Positions 34,262 to 49,189 of a DNA stretch of 64,000 bases are shown here, piece after piece. Source of the stretch: Proales similis (taxonomy: Eukaryota; Rotifera; Eurotatoria; Ploima; Proalidae). How positions within the stretch are numbered: position 1 is the stretch's first letter; every line of letters starts with the position of its first letter. The notes under the pieces were generated by a model. It did not search any database. It was given only the letters and a program-made list of their open reading frames with translations, and was not told the DNA's origin. The position numbers were made by a program, and so were the translations under genes. Location: positions 2,108,001 to 2,172,000 of the forward strand of contig JAGVRJ010000007.1 of the NCBI GenBank assembly GCA_019059635.1, written 5' to 3'.

Positions 34262-34834
34262 TCCAATTATTCACTCTTTTTCTCTCTCTCTCTGTTCTCT
34301 ATTCGCTGCCTTTCTCTCTCTTTTTTTTTCAAAATTCTTTCAAACGAACCATGTGCGTGCAAGCATTGAAATTATTCGCGCTTCAAGTCAAACGCAAATT
34401 TGTCTTTTTCCTCTAAGCGACCAATTTGAACGGGCAATTAAACTGAATAGCAAACAGCGTCTAGCTGCTCGCTCTGACTGTGGCATCAGATTTGGCGAAT
34501 CTGATCTTGAGAACGAATGAGGCCCGTTGACGGACGGGGACGGTGGGACCGAGTCGACAAGTTCGAAAGGAAATTTAAATCTGCCGTGCAAGTTGCTGGA
34601 TGCAGAGGGAGAAGACAGGAGAAGAGCAAGTGTGTAGATCGGCTTCGAATTTGCGCTTAGGACAGGAAAGAAGCGAGCGCAGTTATACGACGGACGAGCC
34701 ATAGCCACAAGCGAGTGTTCATTCATTTATTAAGCCGAAGCGCATTTCAGTCTCAAACATTGTAAAGCAACTACTCGACCCGGCTGAGGAGATTAGCGGC
34801 AGTAAATTGCGACTAAAATTATTTCAATTGCACA
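34262..34834. other. Divergent promoter region of NOL6 and CSE1L
   Basis: About 570 bases between divergent starts. It holds a pyrimidine repeat (34274-34330) close to the NOL6 start and no recognisable coding sequence. Confidence 0.55.
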
Positions 34835-37800
34835 ATGTCAGTGAAAATGGAGCTGAACGAGAACACGTTGAACGAGCTGGCCATGTGCCTTGAGAAGACA
34901 ATGAGTCCGATGACGGACGTGCGGCGTCCAGCTGAAAAGCTTCTGTTCGACATGGAAGCGCAGCAGAACTACGGACCGGCGCTGCTTCTGATTTGCAGTC
35001 GCCAGGAGATGCCCATGCAGATCAGAGTGGCTGCTTCGATTATATTCAAGAACTTCATAACGCGCAACTGGCCATGCACAGCCGAGAACGAACTGGTCGA
35101 CAAGATCAGCACTCAAGACCGCCAGGCGATCAAGGCGTCCATCAGCGAGCTGATGCTCACCAGTCCGGAGCAGATTCAGCGTCAGCTGAGCGAGGCCATC
35201 ACCAACATAAGCAAGGAGGACTTTCCGGACAAATGGGACAATCTGCTGCCCACGCTAGTCGAGCGTCTCGCCTCCGGCGACTTCAACATGATCAACGGAG
35301 TGCTTCGAACCGCACATTCCATATTCAAACGCTACAGATATGAATTCAAGTCAAACGAGCTTTGGAAGGAGATTAAGTACGTACTGGGCGTATTTGCCTT
35401 GCCGCTCACCGAACTCTTCAAGAGCCTGCTCGGCCTGATTGAGAAGCACTCGAACGAGGCGCAGACCATGCAGACAATAATGAGCTCGGTCCTGCTCGTC
35501 TGCAAGATATTCAGGAGCTTGAACTCACAGGACTTTGCCGAAGAGTTCGAGAACAACATGGCCATTTGGATGGAGAGTTTCCTGTCGTTCTTGAGCTACG
35601 ACAATCATCTGCTGCACGTGCAGGGCGAAGAGGCCGGCCTCCTCGAGCAAGTCAAGTCTCAGATCTGCGACAACATTTCCTTGTTCGCGCAGAACTACAG
35701 CGAAGACTTTGGCGACTACTTGCCCAAGTTCGTCTCGGCCGTCTGGAACCTGTTGATCTCGACGAGTCTGGAGACAAAGTACGATCTTCTGGTGAGCAAC
35801 GCCATTCAGTTCTTGTCGACTGTGGCGTACAGGCCGCAGTACAGGGCGCTGTTTGAGAACGAAGAGTCATTGAAAAGCATCTGCGAGAAGATAATCATTC
35901 CTAACCTGTTCTTGCGCGAAGTCGACATCGAGATATTCGAGGACAACCCGGAGGAGTACATCAGAAAGGACATTGAAAAGTCGGACAGCGAGACGAGACG
36001 TCGCGCCGCCAGCGACCTCGTCCAAGCGCTCAGCTCGCAGTTCGAAGCTCAAGTGGTCACCATATTCAGCGCCTATGTCAACGCGCTCATTCAGGAGTAC
36101 TCGGCCAACCCGCAAAAGAACTGGCGCCAGAAGGACGTCGTCCTCTTCCTGGTCACCACTCTGGCCTCCAAGGGCCAAACCAAAAAGGTTCGTTTCTCAT
36201 CTTTTTTCTCGTTCTTGCCTAATCACTCAACTCTTCACCGTTCGGACAGTTCGGAACCACCAAGGCCAGCGAGCTGATAAACGTCAACGATTTCTTCTCG
36301 TCGACCATCATGCCCGACCTGATGGACCAGGACGTGAACAATTTCCCGGTGCTCAAAGCAGACGCCATTCGCTACATAGTCACTTTCCGTCAGCAAGTAT
36401 GTTTGCGACCGGCTCATCTCGGCTCACAACCGTTTCATGAGGTTCCTTTTTCAGCTTCCAAAAGAAGTCCTGCTCAGCTCGATCGGACAGCTGAATCGCT
36501 ATTTGAAGAGCTCTGTGCCTGTGGTCAACACATACGCCTGTCACGGCATCGAGCGAATTCTCACTGTCAAAGCAAATGGCAAAGACAATCTGTAAGAGCA
36601 AACTGGCGTCCAGTCCAGAGCTGAATGATGAAAAATTGACTAAAAATAGGATCACGAGTGCGGATATGGTTCCGTTGCTGTCACAGCTCATACCCAACAT
36701 GCTTGAGCTCATTCAGCCGGTCAGCGGAGAGAACGAATACGCCATGCGAGGTTGGTCGTCTGCTCAATTGTCCTAAACTCAGATGAACTCTTGAACAACA
36801 AAAAAGCCATAATGCGAATCTGCGCCGTTGCTCAGGAACGAGTGGAGCCGTTTATTGATGTGATCACCACCAAGCTCATCATTCTGCTGAACGCCATCAG
36901 CAAGGTAAGGCACATTCGACCTCAATCTACGCTTGTCCGCTCTCTCAGTCGCGTTCGAACGCACCAGAACCCATCGAAGCCAAACTTCAACCACTACCTG
37001 TTCGAGACATTGGGCGTTCTCATCCGAGCTGTGGGCAAAAACCAGGCGCTCATCGCCAAGTTCGAGAGCAACTTGTTTCCAATTTTCAACACTGTGCTTC
37101 AGCAGGACATTACCGGTAATGAGCAGCAGCTTTTCACACTCATCTGTTTCTGACCAACGCCGATCGCTTCAGAGTTCATCCCGTACACGTTCCAGCTGCT
37201 GTCGTTGATGCTCGAGCTGCACGATCAGAACATGCCCAGCGTCTATGTTGAGCTGTTTCCGTTCCTGCTCATGCCAGTGCTGTGGGAGCGACCCGGCTAC
37301 ATTCCGGCACTGGCCAGACTCTTGCAGGCCTACATTGAGAAGACAGCGAACAGCGTCGTCTCAGAGAAGATTGTGAGTAGAATCGCTCTCGCCTCCAATC
37401 GCCAGCTTGACTGATTCGCTTTGGCATTGAAGGTGCCAGTGCTGGGCGTATTCCAGCGTCTGATCGCCTCCAAATCAAACGACCACTTTGCGTTCTGCAT
37501 TCTAAACAGCCTGGTCGAGAACTTGCCAAGGTAAAGCGTTGCCCAGTCCAAATTAGCCCCGAGCACTTGATTCACAAACAAGCCAACAGCAACATTCTGA
37601 ACCAGTACATAAAGCAGATACTTTTGCTCATGTTCCAGCGTTTGAGCAGCTCCAAGACGTCCAAGCTCGTCAAGAGTAAGTCGGCCAAGTGAGCTCCGAT
37701 TGTCTCCTCCTAATCCTTTTCAACAGACATGCTCGTCTTTTTCTCGCTCTTTGCCTACAAGTACGGACCCAACAGCCTGATGCCGCTGATTGAAGAGCTT

Positions 37801-38396
37801 CAGAACGGGTAGGCTGACAGCAAATGTCCCACTTGGGCCTCGGGTCTCAATAATTCCCTCGTATCAGAATGTTCCTGATGGTGCTCGAGAAGCTCTACAT
37901 TCCAGATCTGCAGAAGGTCGGCGGCCAGACAGAGAAGAAGATCTGCGCTGTGGGCGTGAGCAAAATTCTCACCGAGTGCACAGTGCTCTTCACCAACGAA
38001 GCTCATTACAAGATCTGGTAAGGGCCGATCGCCCACTCCACTGGTTCACTTTGAGTCAGAAACATAACCATCCGAAGGGTCGCTCTTTTGGAAGCGCTCA
38101 TCGCCTTGTTCGAACTGCCCGAGGACACGAGCACGCCAGACGACGAGCACTTTGTCGAAGTGGACGACACTCCCGGCTACCAAGTCTCGTACAATCAGCT
38201 TTCATCGGCCAACCGAGTTGAGCCCGATCCGTTCCGAGGGCAAATTCCCAACGTGAAGCTCTTCCTCTGCAAGAGCCTTGAAGCCTTGTCCAAGTCTATA
38301 CCGGGCAAATTGCCGCAGCTACTGGGCCAAATGAATGCGGACTGTGCCAAACATCTACAAGTCTACTTGACCGAGTCCCAGGTCCAATTGGCTTGA
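34835..38396 (+). CDS. CSE1L: Exportin-2 (CAS), importin-alpha recycling factor
   Basis: A first exon of about 1.35 kb is followed by roughly nine shorter ones. The N-terminal importin-beta region reads DVRRPAEKLLFDMEAQQNYG, AASIIFKNFITRNWP, ITNISKEDFPDKW and GVLRTAHSIFKRYRYEFKS. Then come NLFLREVDIEIFEDNPEEYI and RRRAASDLVQALSSQFE, the strongest CAS signatures. Downstream exons read YIVTFRQQ, FNHYLFETLGVLIRAV, FQLLSLMLELH, and FFSLFAYKYGPNSLMPLIEE. The protein is built of HEAT repeats and exports importin-alpha from the nucleus with RanGTP. The ATG at 34835 is followed by MEL four codons later, the more usual start in the family. The stop is at 38394-38396. Confidence 0.97.
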
Positions 38397-38840
38397 ATTC
38401 TCTAGACCGACAAAGAGAACCGCTTTTTCGATATTCCACATTTCGCCACTTTGCGCCTTTATTTCTTCTCTTCATTCCTCTGCTTTATTTAAATTTACGT
38501 CTGTGCGTGTGTGTGTGTCTGTGTGCGAGAGAGAGAGAGAGAGCATGCTTTGCTCTGAATTGGCGATGAATGGTCGCGCAATCAATTTGCAAAGTAACAA
38601 GCAAACAAAAAGACTAGAATTGAGTGTAAAAATAAAAAAGGAATTCTTAAAATTAAATAATTGATTCGCCCAGTTGAGTTAGAGGGCGGCAGACTTGTTT
38701 GAGGTCATCTGCGCTTTTAGTCGCCATGGTTACACAATTCTCGCTTGTTCTTGCTCTCAGCGAGATGAGTCTAGTCCGAAAGGGTGACAAGCAGCTGAAT
38801 CGAGTTGGTGTCGGCGATACGGAACGGCCTTTCGAAGAAA
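38397..38840. other. Gap between CSE1L and KATNAL2
   Basis: Contains GT and GA microsatellites (38505-38543) in the CSE1L 3' region and an AATAAA at 38631-38636 that probably ends it. KATNAL2 begins about 200 bases later on the same strand. Confidence 0.55.
38505..38543. repeat. GT and GA microsatellite
   Basis: A (GT)n tract passing into (GA)n in the CSE1L 3' region. Confidence 0.8.
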
Positions 38841-41407
<2,567 letters not shown>

Positions 41408-41454
41408 ACGGCAGAGGCCACACTCGATCAGAGCGGCGTTAAGGTTTCTGTTCG

Positions 41455-41489
41455 AATAAAATGGCGGCCAGAAATTGCTCACATTTATT
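41455..41489. terminator. Paired convergent poly(A) signals, KATNAL2 and STK33
   Basis: The plus-strand AATAAA at 41455-41460 (48 bases after the KATNAL2 stop) and the minus-strand AATAAA at 41484-41489 lie within 35 bases of each other between the two convergent genes. Confidence 0.6.
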
Positions 41490-41689
41490 ATAAACTCGAG
41501 TGTTTTTACTAGTTTGAAGAGCGCGAGAACACCAATGACTGTCTACAAATAGGAAAAAAATTCGAAAATAAAGAGGACAGGCGTTAAGTAGAACGTAAGC
41601 GATAGGAGCCGTGGAAAAAAAATTTAACAACAACACAGACGAGACAAGACGGCCACGAACAAGGCGACGCTTGATGTCGGCCACTTTGC

Positions 41690-43601
41690 TCAAGAGAGAG
41701 AGAAGTCGTCGTGAAATAAAGCAAATACAAAATAGTGGAGATAAGAGCCGGGGGCCAAAGAGAGCCGCTCGCTTGGACTCAATTTCTTCGATTTGAGCGC
41801 TGATTGTAAATAGAGACGAGAAAGGTTAGAAAATGGACGAGGAGGAGATAAGCGAGTGCTCACCCGTTCACTGCTACGAGTCGTGTTACCGGTGTGGGAT
41901 GAAGAACGCATTGAGCGTTCAGAGATCTCGCTCGACACTTTCTGTTTAAGAGTGGGGTGAAGACTAGGCTGGCGTGGCGTGTCTGTGACCAGCTTACCCT
42001 CAAAGGCTTCGGGTCAATGCGGCTTGAAGAGTCATAGCGGTCGTCGTCATCGTCGTCTTCAAGCTGGTTATTATTCAGTTTGTCTTGCTCCTTGAGCATT
42101 TCGAACATGAGCTCCTGCGCGTTTCCTATTCTATGCGGCATCTCGTCCAACTTTTTATTCTTTTGGCGCGAATTTGATCGGTTAGACCGAATGAAACACT
42201 CTGTGCAGCTGCTTACCAAGAACCACGGATGTTCGAGAAGCTCACTGGAGGTTATGCGATGCGAAGTTTCTGTCTTCATCATTCGATTAAGGCAATCTTT
42301 GGCTATTGGCATATCAAAGCCCGTCAGACGTGAGCGATCGAGTGGAAGCAGTGAAGCAAGTAAAAACCTTCAGGACTTAGACGCTGGTAGTTTTTGGTGC
42401 CGGTGTTTATCTCGCCCCGCTTTATTTGCTCTCTCAGCTTGTGCTCGTGGTCAGCACTGAACGGCCAATGACTAGTTAGCCTAATCGAGCAGCAGCAAAT
42501 TTCTTAGTCGCACTGCGTCTCGCAATCAAATCAGCCACTTACAGGATGAACATGATTACGCCGAGCGCCCACACGTCACATGATTGACCGTATGATTTGT
42601 TCTTTAGAATTTCGGGCGCTTTCAAAGAAGCATGACACAAGTTCATTAAGAGTTAAATCGGCCCGATTGCGTACCCATATAGAGCGGTGTGCCGCAAAAG
42701 TCCTCGAACATTGAGTCCGTACCGGGTGTTTCTCGTTTACTGCTCAGTCCGAAGTCGGTTATCTTTGCGAAAAGCGAAAAAGTTCAATTTTAGTGCAAGC
42801 AAACAGTTAAGCGAGAGAGAGAGAGAGAGGGAGGGAGGGAGAGAGATAAAGAGGGGGCGGCCGTTTGAATCACCTTTATGAGATAAGATCGCGTCTCGGG
42901 ATCATAATCCTTGATTAGAATGTTCTCAAGCTTGAGATCCCGATGAGCAATGTCTACTTGGTGCAAGAGAATTGTTTCTTGGTGCCAAGACAGAAGGAGT
43001 CAAATTTTAAAAATAAACCGTTTCGATGCAAGTGGCTGATGGCGGCCACTATTTGCTTCATGATGGAACGCGACTCGTTCTCAGGCACTGGACCGTGCTC
43101 GCGGATCCATTTGGCCAGCTCACCGTACTCGCACAGCTCTGTGATCAGGTAGAGCTTCTGCTTTCGATTAATTTGGCCGCTATTCAAATTCAACGCTCAG
43201 AATGCATTGGGCAGCTCACAAGTTTACCTTTTTGCTCTCGTAGACCTCTTCGAGTCGAATGAGGTTCTCGTGAGTGACCGATTTCATGATCAGAACTTCA
43301 TTCTCAAAGCTAATCGACGAAGTAGGAATCGACGATGACACTTTACTGCTGCCTTTCTGCAGATGGGCGTTTAGTCGAAGCAAGGAGAAGCCGAGTCGAT
43401 AGGAGGAACCTTTTCTTTGTTGATGATCTTCATGGCAAACTTGGCGCCGTCGTCTCTGCCCAACAGCTCATAGACAACGCCGAAACTGCCCTGGCCCAGC
43501 TTGCGGCCGAGCTCGTACTTGGCGAATATGGCGTCCTCGTTGTCGATCCTGAAGTGGCTTATGCTGCGTGGCGCAGTCGAAAGGCCGTTCGACTTAAGCA
43601 T
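41690..43601 (-). CDS. STK33: STK33-like serine/threonine kinase
   Basis: About eight exons from the ATG at 43601. The kinase domain starts YELGRKLGQGSFGVVYELLG with the ATP-binding lysine in KFAMKIINKEK. Next are KLYLITELCEYGELAKWI, the catalytic loop HRDLKLENILIKDY, DFG in KVTDFGLS, CGTPLYM and PEILKNKSYGQSCDVWALGV. The end of the domain is CLNRMMKTETSHRITSSELL. This order and the LGRKLGQGSFGVV/ICxDGEL-type blocks point to STK33 of the CaMK group, which in mammals is needed for sperm flagella. After the kinase the chain has an aspartate run (LEDDDDDDRYDSSS) and a serine/arginine-rich tail whose last exon (to 41690) is least certain. Catalytic residues are intact. Confidence 0.85.
42811..42856. 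repeat. Purine-rich GA/GGGA tract
   Basis: A (GA)n run passing into GGGA units inside an STK33 intron. Confidence 0.8.
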
Positions 43602-45754
43602 CACTCTTCTTTTCCTCAGTCGGTCAACATGCGTGTGTGAAACCGGCTGAAATTTAAATGAACTTTAAAAAACGCTTTCGCAAATTAGGCTCTTTTTGTG
43701 GCAACAAATTAAATTGAAACAAAAACAAAAAGAGCAAGAGGCCGCTCAAAAGCTGATGAGTTAGAACTCTTGCGTATTCGGGCGCACTCGCTCGCTGACT
43801 CAAGCACTAGCTCGCTCACGTAGCCATTCAAAGGCGCCCAGCAAACTTGAAAGATAGAAGTGCGTTATCAACAGCGCCGACTTCTAGCAGCTCCCAACAC
43901 TCATCATAATAGGCTTCGCTTTATCGCCACTCAACGGGATTGGGAGGGGGGAGGGAGAAAAAATAACAAGCGACGAGCCGCTCGATAACAACAACGGCCG
44001 TCGCCAGCCTATCATCATGGTCGTCGTCGAGAAGGCTCACATTTAAATAAGTGCTCGACAACCATCTACGGCCACTGATAGTTGTTTGTGATCTTTACAA
44101 CCAGCGATTGGGCGGTGCGCCGCTCATTAGGGCCAGTCGTCAGTCGTCTCAATCCACTTGGCTGAAGTTGCAAGGTTTGCCGCAGTGGCAGGGCACTTTA
44201 AAAAACGCTTTCGCCCCTGACAACCGAGACTCACTCATTATGCTCTGCGCGCACTTAGAGCGGCGATAATGTTGGCAATTAACTCTGGTTGCGTTTTAAC
44301 TTTCTTATTGCCGCCGCCTGCACGCCTTCATCACATCGGTATTGTCGTCCAACTCTCGGCATTGTCGGCGGTCGTGTTCTAAACCTGAGCCAACACGCAC
44401 ACACACACAAGCGAATAAATCTTGATCGAATCGCTCCTCATAATTATTTTCTGCTAAAACTCAAATCTAAAACAATGAAGAAGCGTATCGCACGCTGCCT
44501 AGTTGACTGCTGGTAGCGTTGCACGCATTCGCAATAAATTTATTAAATTACTCGGATTCATCATGAAATATTAATTATCAAGAGCGTTCGCCCGAGCGTA
44601 GAGTCCGTACATTATTAGCTGGCGGGCTGCTGCTGCTGCTACCGTCGCTTAAATAAAAAATGGTGCCATTCTTTTCTCTCAATTAGAATTTTAATCAACT
44701 CCTAGAAAGAAAAAATCTTTATTTCGTTTGAAAAGTGTTTCTGACGCCCGGCGGCGGCTAATTTGCGCAATTGGCTAAGCTTGTACTAGGCATGAATAAG
44801 CAACCAGACGAGAGGAGAGGGCAAGTCAAAGAGCGATCGTCTACGGCTTACAAGCTGTTTGTCAAAATGATTGTTTGCTATTAAACGAAGCCAATCAAAT
44901 TTGGCTCATGAGTCGAATTAGGGCCTTTCGGGCATCGCCACTGCTACTATCCGTTTCGCGGCTCGAAACCCGTACAGAGTCAACGCAATCGCGGAGTTGA
45001 TCGCGCCCGACTGCTTACTTTCGAAGCAACAGAATTGCCTCACCTGTTGCGTTTCAAGAGTCGAGCCTGGCCCAGCCTTGGGCTGCTTTTCCAGGCACGA
45101 ACGTTTTGTTCTAGACCGAGCTGGACACACTATCTGACAAGTAACAGTTTTTCGGTTAGCTCGACTTGACCGATATGCTGATCAGATTTCTAATCTCTCT
45201 CCAGTTCGGCTTGTAATTAAAACGAAGAGAGAAAAGGGTGTAGAGCGCGCTTTATTGTTGTTGTTGTTGAATTGGCCAAAGACGTGGCGACCAAGCGTCC
45301 CGGGCATCGACCTCGTTTCGTTTCGCCATCAAGCCGAGAGGTGGCCTCCTCCTCCAACTCTCTTCTCCCTTTTCTGTCCGGATTTTTTTTCTTTTCATTT
45401 CTCAAACTAACGAACGCGCGCTTCAACAGCTTGAGTTCAAGCCAAGCCTGCATCTGCCCGGCCCGGCTGCGTTTCTGCACGCCTGACTCTGATCTGTGTC
45501 GACTCTTAAAATAGACAAGCAACAACCAATGTTGCGAACAGTTGTCTCCAGATAGGAATATTCAAATCAGCCGTTCGGCTCGGCTAACAAATTCATGTTC
45601 GAGATTACTTGAGACATTGTTTGGGCATGGACGCGAATAATTCGATTGAGCCCAAGTGTTGTTGCTCGATGGCCGCATAAATTTCAATACCGTCTGACAC
45701 CACGCTCCCCCTCTGATCCTCTTTTTTACTTAAGAGGCCGGGCTGGGGACGAAG
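43602..45754. other. 2.1-kb gene-poor gap
   Basis: No protein-coding gene was recognised on either strand. It contains three features that look like transcript ends: the perfect palindrome AATAAATTTATT at 44533-44544 (a poly(A) signal on both strands), a minus-strand signal at 44718-44723, and a minus-strand CTTTATTG near 45250. A lncRNA or an unrecognised rapidly evolving gene cannot be excluded. Confidence 0.5.
44533..44544. terminator. Palindromic bidirectional poly(A) signal
   Basis: AATAAATTTATT is its own reverse complement and so gives AATAAA on both strands. No recognised gene lies on either side within 900 bases. It could equally be chance in an AT-rich patch. Confidence 0.35.
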
Positions 45755-47125
45755 ATGACTTGGGCTTGCATTATGTCTTCAAACTTTCTCAATCGCTTTC
45801 GAAAAATCTCCGGCACTGGGCTTGAGACGCTGAGCGCCGAGCATTTCTCGCAAATATGGAGCCACTACGACAAAGACGGTTCGACTCTGCGAATCTTGGC
45901 CTCTCCTCTCTCACTCTCAGCACTTTTCTTCAATTTTGTTTTCATCAAGGCAACGGGCTGATTGAATCGGCCGAGCTCGATCTTTTCCTTTGCGACCTTG
46001 TCTCCCGGTCAGAGCAGAATGGCCTGAAAAGTAATTGCTCACTTGTGCCCGAGTCAGCTCTTGTCCAACTCAAGCAAGCCATCTTGGACGCATACGATAC
46101 CAACTGTGACGGTTGGACTTGGCTTCCTCTGGGCATCTAAAGGCCTTTTGCAGACTTTTGCTCGAATTAGGCAAGTTGAGCGTCGAAGAGTTGGCCGAGC
46201 TGTTGCCTTTGGATCAGCAGTTTAAACTCATCATCCAGAAAAAGCTGTCGAACGCTGTCTACGCCGACTTTATAGCCGTGAATGCTTTAATTCAAATGAA
46301 CTTTGCCGTTTTCTCAGATTCCTGTCAAACAGGCGCTGCTCAAACAGATCTGGAACGAGCTCGACAATGACAAGTCCGGCTACATCGAGATTGAAGAGCT
46401 CGAGCAGTTTGTGGCGAGGCTGTTCGCTACGCAGCAAATCATTCTCAGTCGGGCCCAGATTGAACAGTACACTCGAGTGACGGTACTGCTCTGTAACGCT
46501 CACCGTTCTAGATGTTCTTTTGAGAAAAATTTTATTCAAGCTGTCAATGTTCGATCGAAACGCAGACGGAAGACTGGAGCTGTCCGAGTTGATTCGGTAT
46601 TTCTAATGAGAACGAATCCTTTGGCCGTCATGTTGAACTGAGACGTTTTTTAATCAAGTCTGCTGCCGTCGAATGAATGCAGCAAACTGCACGAATTGGT
46701 CGGAGTAAGTTGAATATTAGTCGCGTCTTTGGCGATCGGCCTTTTCAACTTGGCCAACGAGCAGACGCTGAACAATTTAGACGAGAAGGACTTGGACGAG
46801 CTGTTCGCGCGCTACGATCAGGTTAGAGCGAGCCGTCATGTTCACAACCGAACTAACTTGTTTGGCCAAGGACGGAAACGGCTTCCTCGAGAACAGCGAG
46901 CTTGACGGCCTAGTCCGGGACATCCTGCGCATGGACAGAAAAGTGAGAGCTTGTGCTGGCATCAAACGTCCATTCACTCTTGTTTGAAAGGAGTTTACAA
47001 TCAACGAGTTCAATTCGGTAAAAGAGATTGTGCTAAGTGCGGCTGATTTGAACTCGGACGCGCGAATCAACAAGAACGAGCTGAGACTGTTCATTCTGAT
47101 GCTCAAGAGCAAGACGAGACGCTGA
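45755..47125 (+). CDS. Hexa-EF-hand calcium-binding protein, calbindin/calretinin-like
   Basis: About eight short exons encoding six EF-hands. The loops are DKDGNGLIESAE, DTNCDGKLSVEE, DNDKSGYIEIEE, DRNADGRLELSE, DQDGNGFLENSE and DLNSDARINKNE. The segments between read FLCDL, LAELLPLDQQFKL, FVARLF, LIRLLPSNE and LVRDILRM, the spacing typical of calbindin, calretinin, secretagogin and insect Calbindin-32. Loop 6 has alanine in place of the invariant glycine, so it may bind calcium weakly; the others keep the coordinating residues. These proteins are cytosolic calcium buffers or sensors, often in neurons. Two in-frame starts lie close together (45755 and 45773). The closest animal paralogue was not resolved. 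Confidence 0.88.
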
Positions 47126-47174
47126 ACCAAGGGAGAGCGAAACAAAGCGGAGAGTGTGCACAGATGTTGAGTAA

Positions 47175-47189
47175 AATAAACGCTTTATT
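47175..47189. terminator. Back-to-back poly(A) signals between convergent genes
   Basis: The plus AATAAA (47175-47180) and minus AATAAA (47184-47189) are separated by three bases. They lie 50 bases after the EF-hand gene stop and 90 bases after the CFAP53 stop, so one 15-base element appears to end both genes. Confidence 0.65.
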
Positions 47190-47278
47190 CATCTCATGTC
47201 GTTTTCAATTGACGCTGCTCAAGAATGAATGGAAACCGCAGAGGAAGAGAGAGAGACAGACAGACAGGGCAGAATTTT

Positions 47279-49189
47279 TCAGACGAAACGAGTTCGCTGG
47301 CCTCTGATGGCCGCCTGCTGAATCTCAAGATCTTTCATGGCGTCGATCAGCTTGCGCTGGTAGTTGCGCTCCGCGTTTGAGTAGCTGGCCTCTTCGATTC
47401 GATTCGCCTCGAGCATCTTTAAATGCGCAAATTTGGAGACTTGGATTTGTTTTGGAGATGAATTCTATTTACCGCCTGCTTCTCTGCACTGTTGTACTGA
47501 ATCTGATGCCTCAAATCGTTACTGTAGTTTCGATTGCGCTCAGCGCGTTGCATTCGCTCGGCGCGCTCTTGCTCTTTGTAGTGTTCGATCAGCCGTTCCA
47601 TTTGAATGCGTTCGACTTCTAGCTCTCGCTGACGCTCTTGGTTTCTTAGAACTAGACAGCGACAGTGGTCAGAGCCTGCCCTGTGTGGGAAATGTGCGCC
47701 ACTTACTCTTCTCCTCGATTTGCATCCTTCTCTCTTTTAGCACCTGATCGAGCAGCTTCTTACGCGCCAGCTTCTCGGCCCGCCACTGTTGAAGACGCTT
47801 CTGCATCTGCTTCTCGACCTCTTCGTTTACGATGGCCTCCAGTTCTCTTTCTCTTCTCTTCTCCTCGTCGTACATTGCCTGTAGATATTCTCTGTACTGC
47901 TTCTGTTCTTGGAACAGCTCTTTCTTAAATTAGAGAGAACAAAGCGGTCAATTGCCAGACGCAGCCAACGCATTTCGATTCTGACCGAACCTTTCGTCTG
48001 GCCCGTTCCTCGTCCTCGTCCTTGTACGATTGAATCGACTCTTCGAGCGCTTTCAGATCGAAGCTCAACTCTTCCTGGGCTCGACGCGCCTCCACCATCA
48101 GCTTGGCTCTGTCAAAGTTGTTCAAGACGCGACTCGGTCTTGTCTGTGCTTCGTTTTTAACTCACCTGACGCAGATGTCGAGCTCGGCGCGCCTCTGCGC
48201 TTGGTCCTTTAGCTTCTGTTCGTAGGCCATTTGCTTCTCGAGTTTTTCCACGTTCGACATTTCTTGCTTAAATTGGCCAACGCGCTTTAGAAGAGCAGGC
48301 AACGAGACACAGAGGGAAGAGTCCTACCCGGAGTCGAGCGTTCTCGATTCGCAGCCGCTTTTCTTCTTCCTTTTGACGCTCGAGCACTTGCATCTGCTCG
48401 CGCAAGAACTGCGCAACGTCTCGATTGCGGCTGGCCTGTTCGAACGCTTCTCGCTCTTCGCGTTCCTTTTTCGCTTGAATGTCTTGGTCCCAGAGCTGGG
48501 CGAAGAACGCCTCCTCTTTGAGCCGGTCGCGTTCACGATCAATCTTCTCCTCAATCTGACGCATGTGCTCGTCGGCCATTCCGGCTTGCAGCAGTTTGGA
48601 CTGAAACGTTCTCAGCTCGTCGCTCTCTGCCCGCCACTTTTGGTCGAGTTTCCTGGCCACGAACTCGGCCTGCTCGGCATCGCGTCTGTCTCTTATCTCC
48701 TGCGCTTTGCGTCGCAGCTGAGCGGCCCGCTCCTCTGGCTTCACTTGACTCGCCAACAGCTCTGATTCGTACTGGTCCTGTTCGGTCACGAGCAGCGATT
48801 TGAGCCTTTTCAAAGTCGATAAAGGACCTGAACGCCTCTCACATGTGTGTGTGCGTTACCTTTGCCTGCGCTCAAACAGATTGTAGTCGTGCTGGTTCAT
48901 GACCTCGGCCACTTTGATGCTGATCTGCTTTTCCTTGGCGCGGCGGTCGGCCGCGTCGAAAAAGTCCATTCGCAGTTGCTCTTCGAAATTAATTTGATTC
49001 ATCGTCGTCAACGCCTCACGCTTCTCGTTCATCTGCCTGTTCCTGGTCACAATGTTGTCATTGTTTCCACTACGAACCGGCCTGGCAATCTTCAACACGC
49101 AACTTAGAGTTGAGCAACTTGGAATCAAGCGGCGGCTAACTCACAATCGCAAACTGCTGCGGATTTGGTCCGGCGATCTCACGCATCAT
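47279..49189 (-). CDS. CFAP53: Cilia- and flagella-associated protein 53 (CCDC11)
   Basis: About seven exons coding an almost continuous, charged coiled coil. Recognisable CFAP53 blocks are EVMNQHDYNLFERRQR, LKRLLVTEQDQYESEL, KAQEIRDRRDAEQAEFVARK, LDQKWRAESDELRTF, FFAQLWDQDIQAKKEREERE and NYSNDLRHQIQYNSAEKQA. These correspond in order to the human protein. CFAP53 is a microtubule inner protein of axonemal doublets and is needed for motile cilia and left-right patterning. The first exon (ATG at 49189, with an adjacent ATG at 49186) reads MREIAGPNPQQFAI. It joins in phase to IARPVRSGNN, matching the human VVIVRSKP region. Confidence 0.9.
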
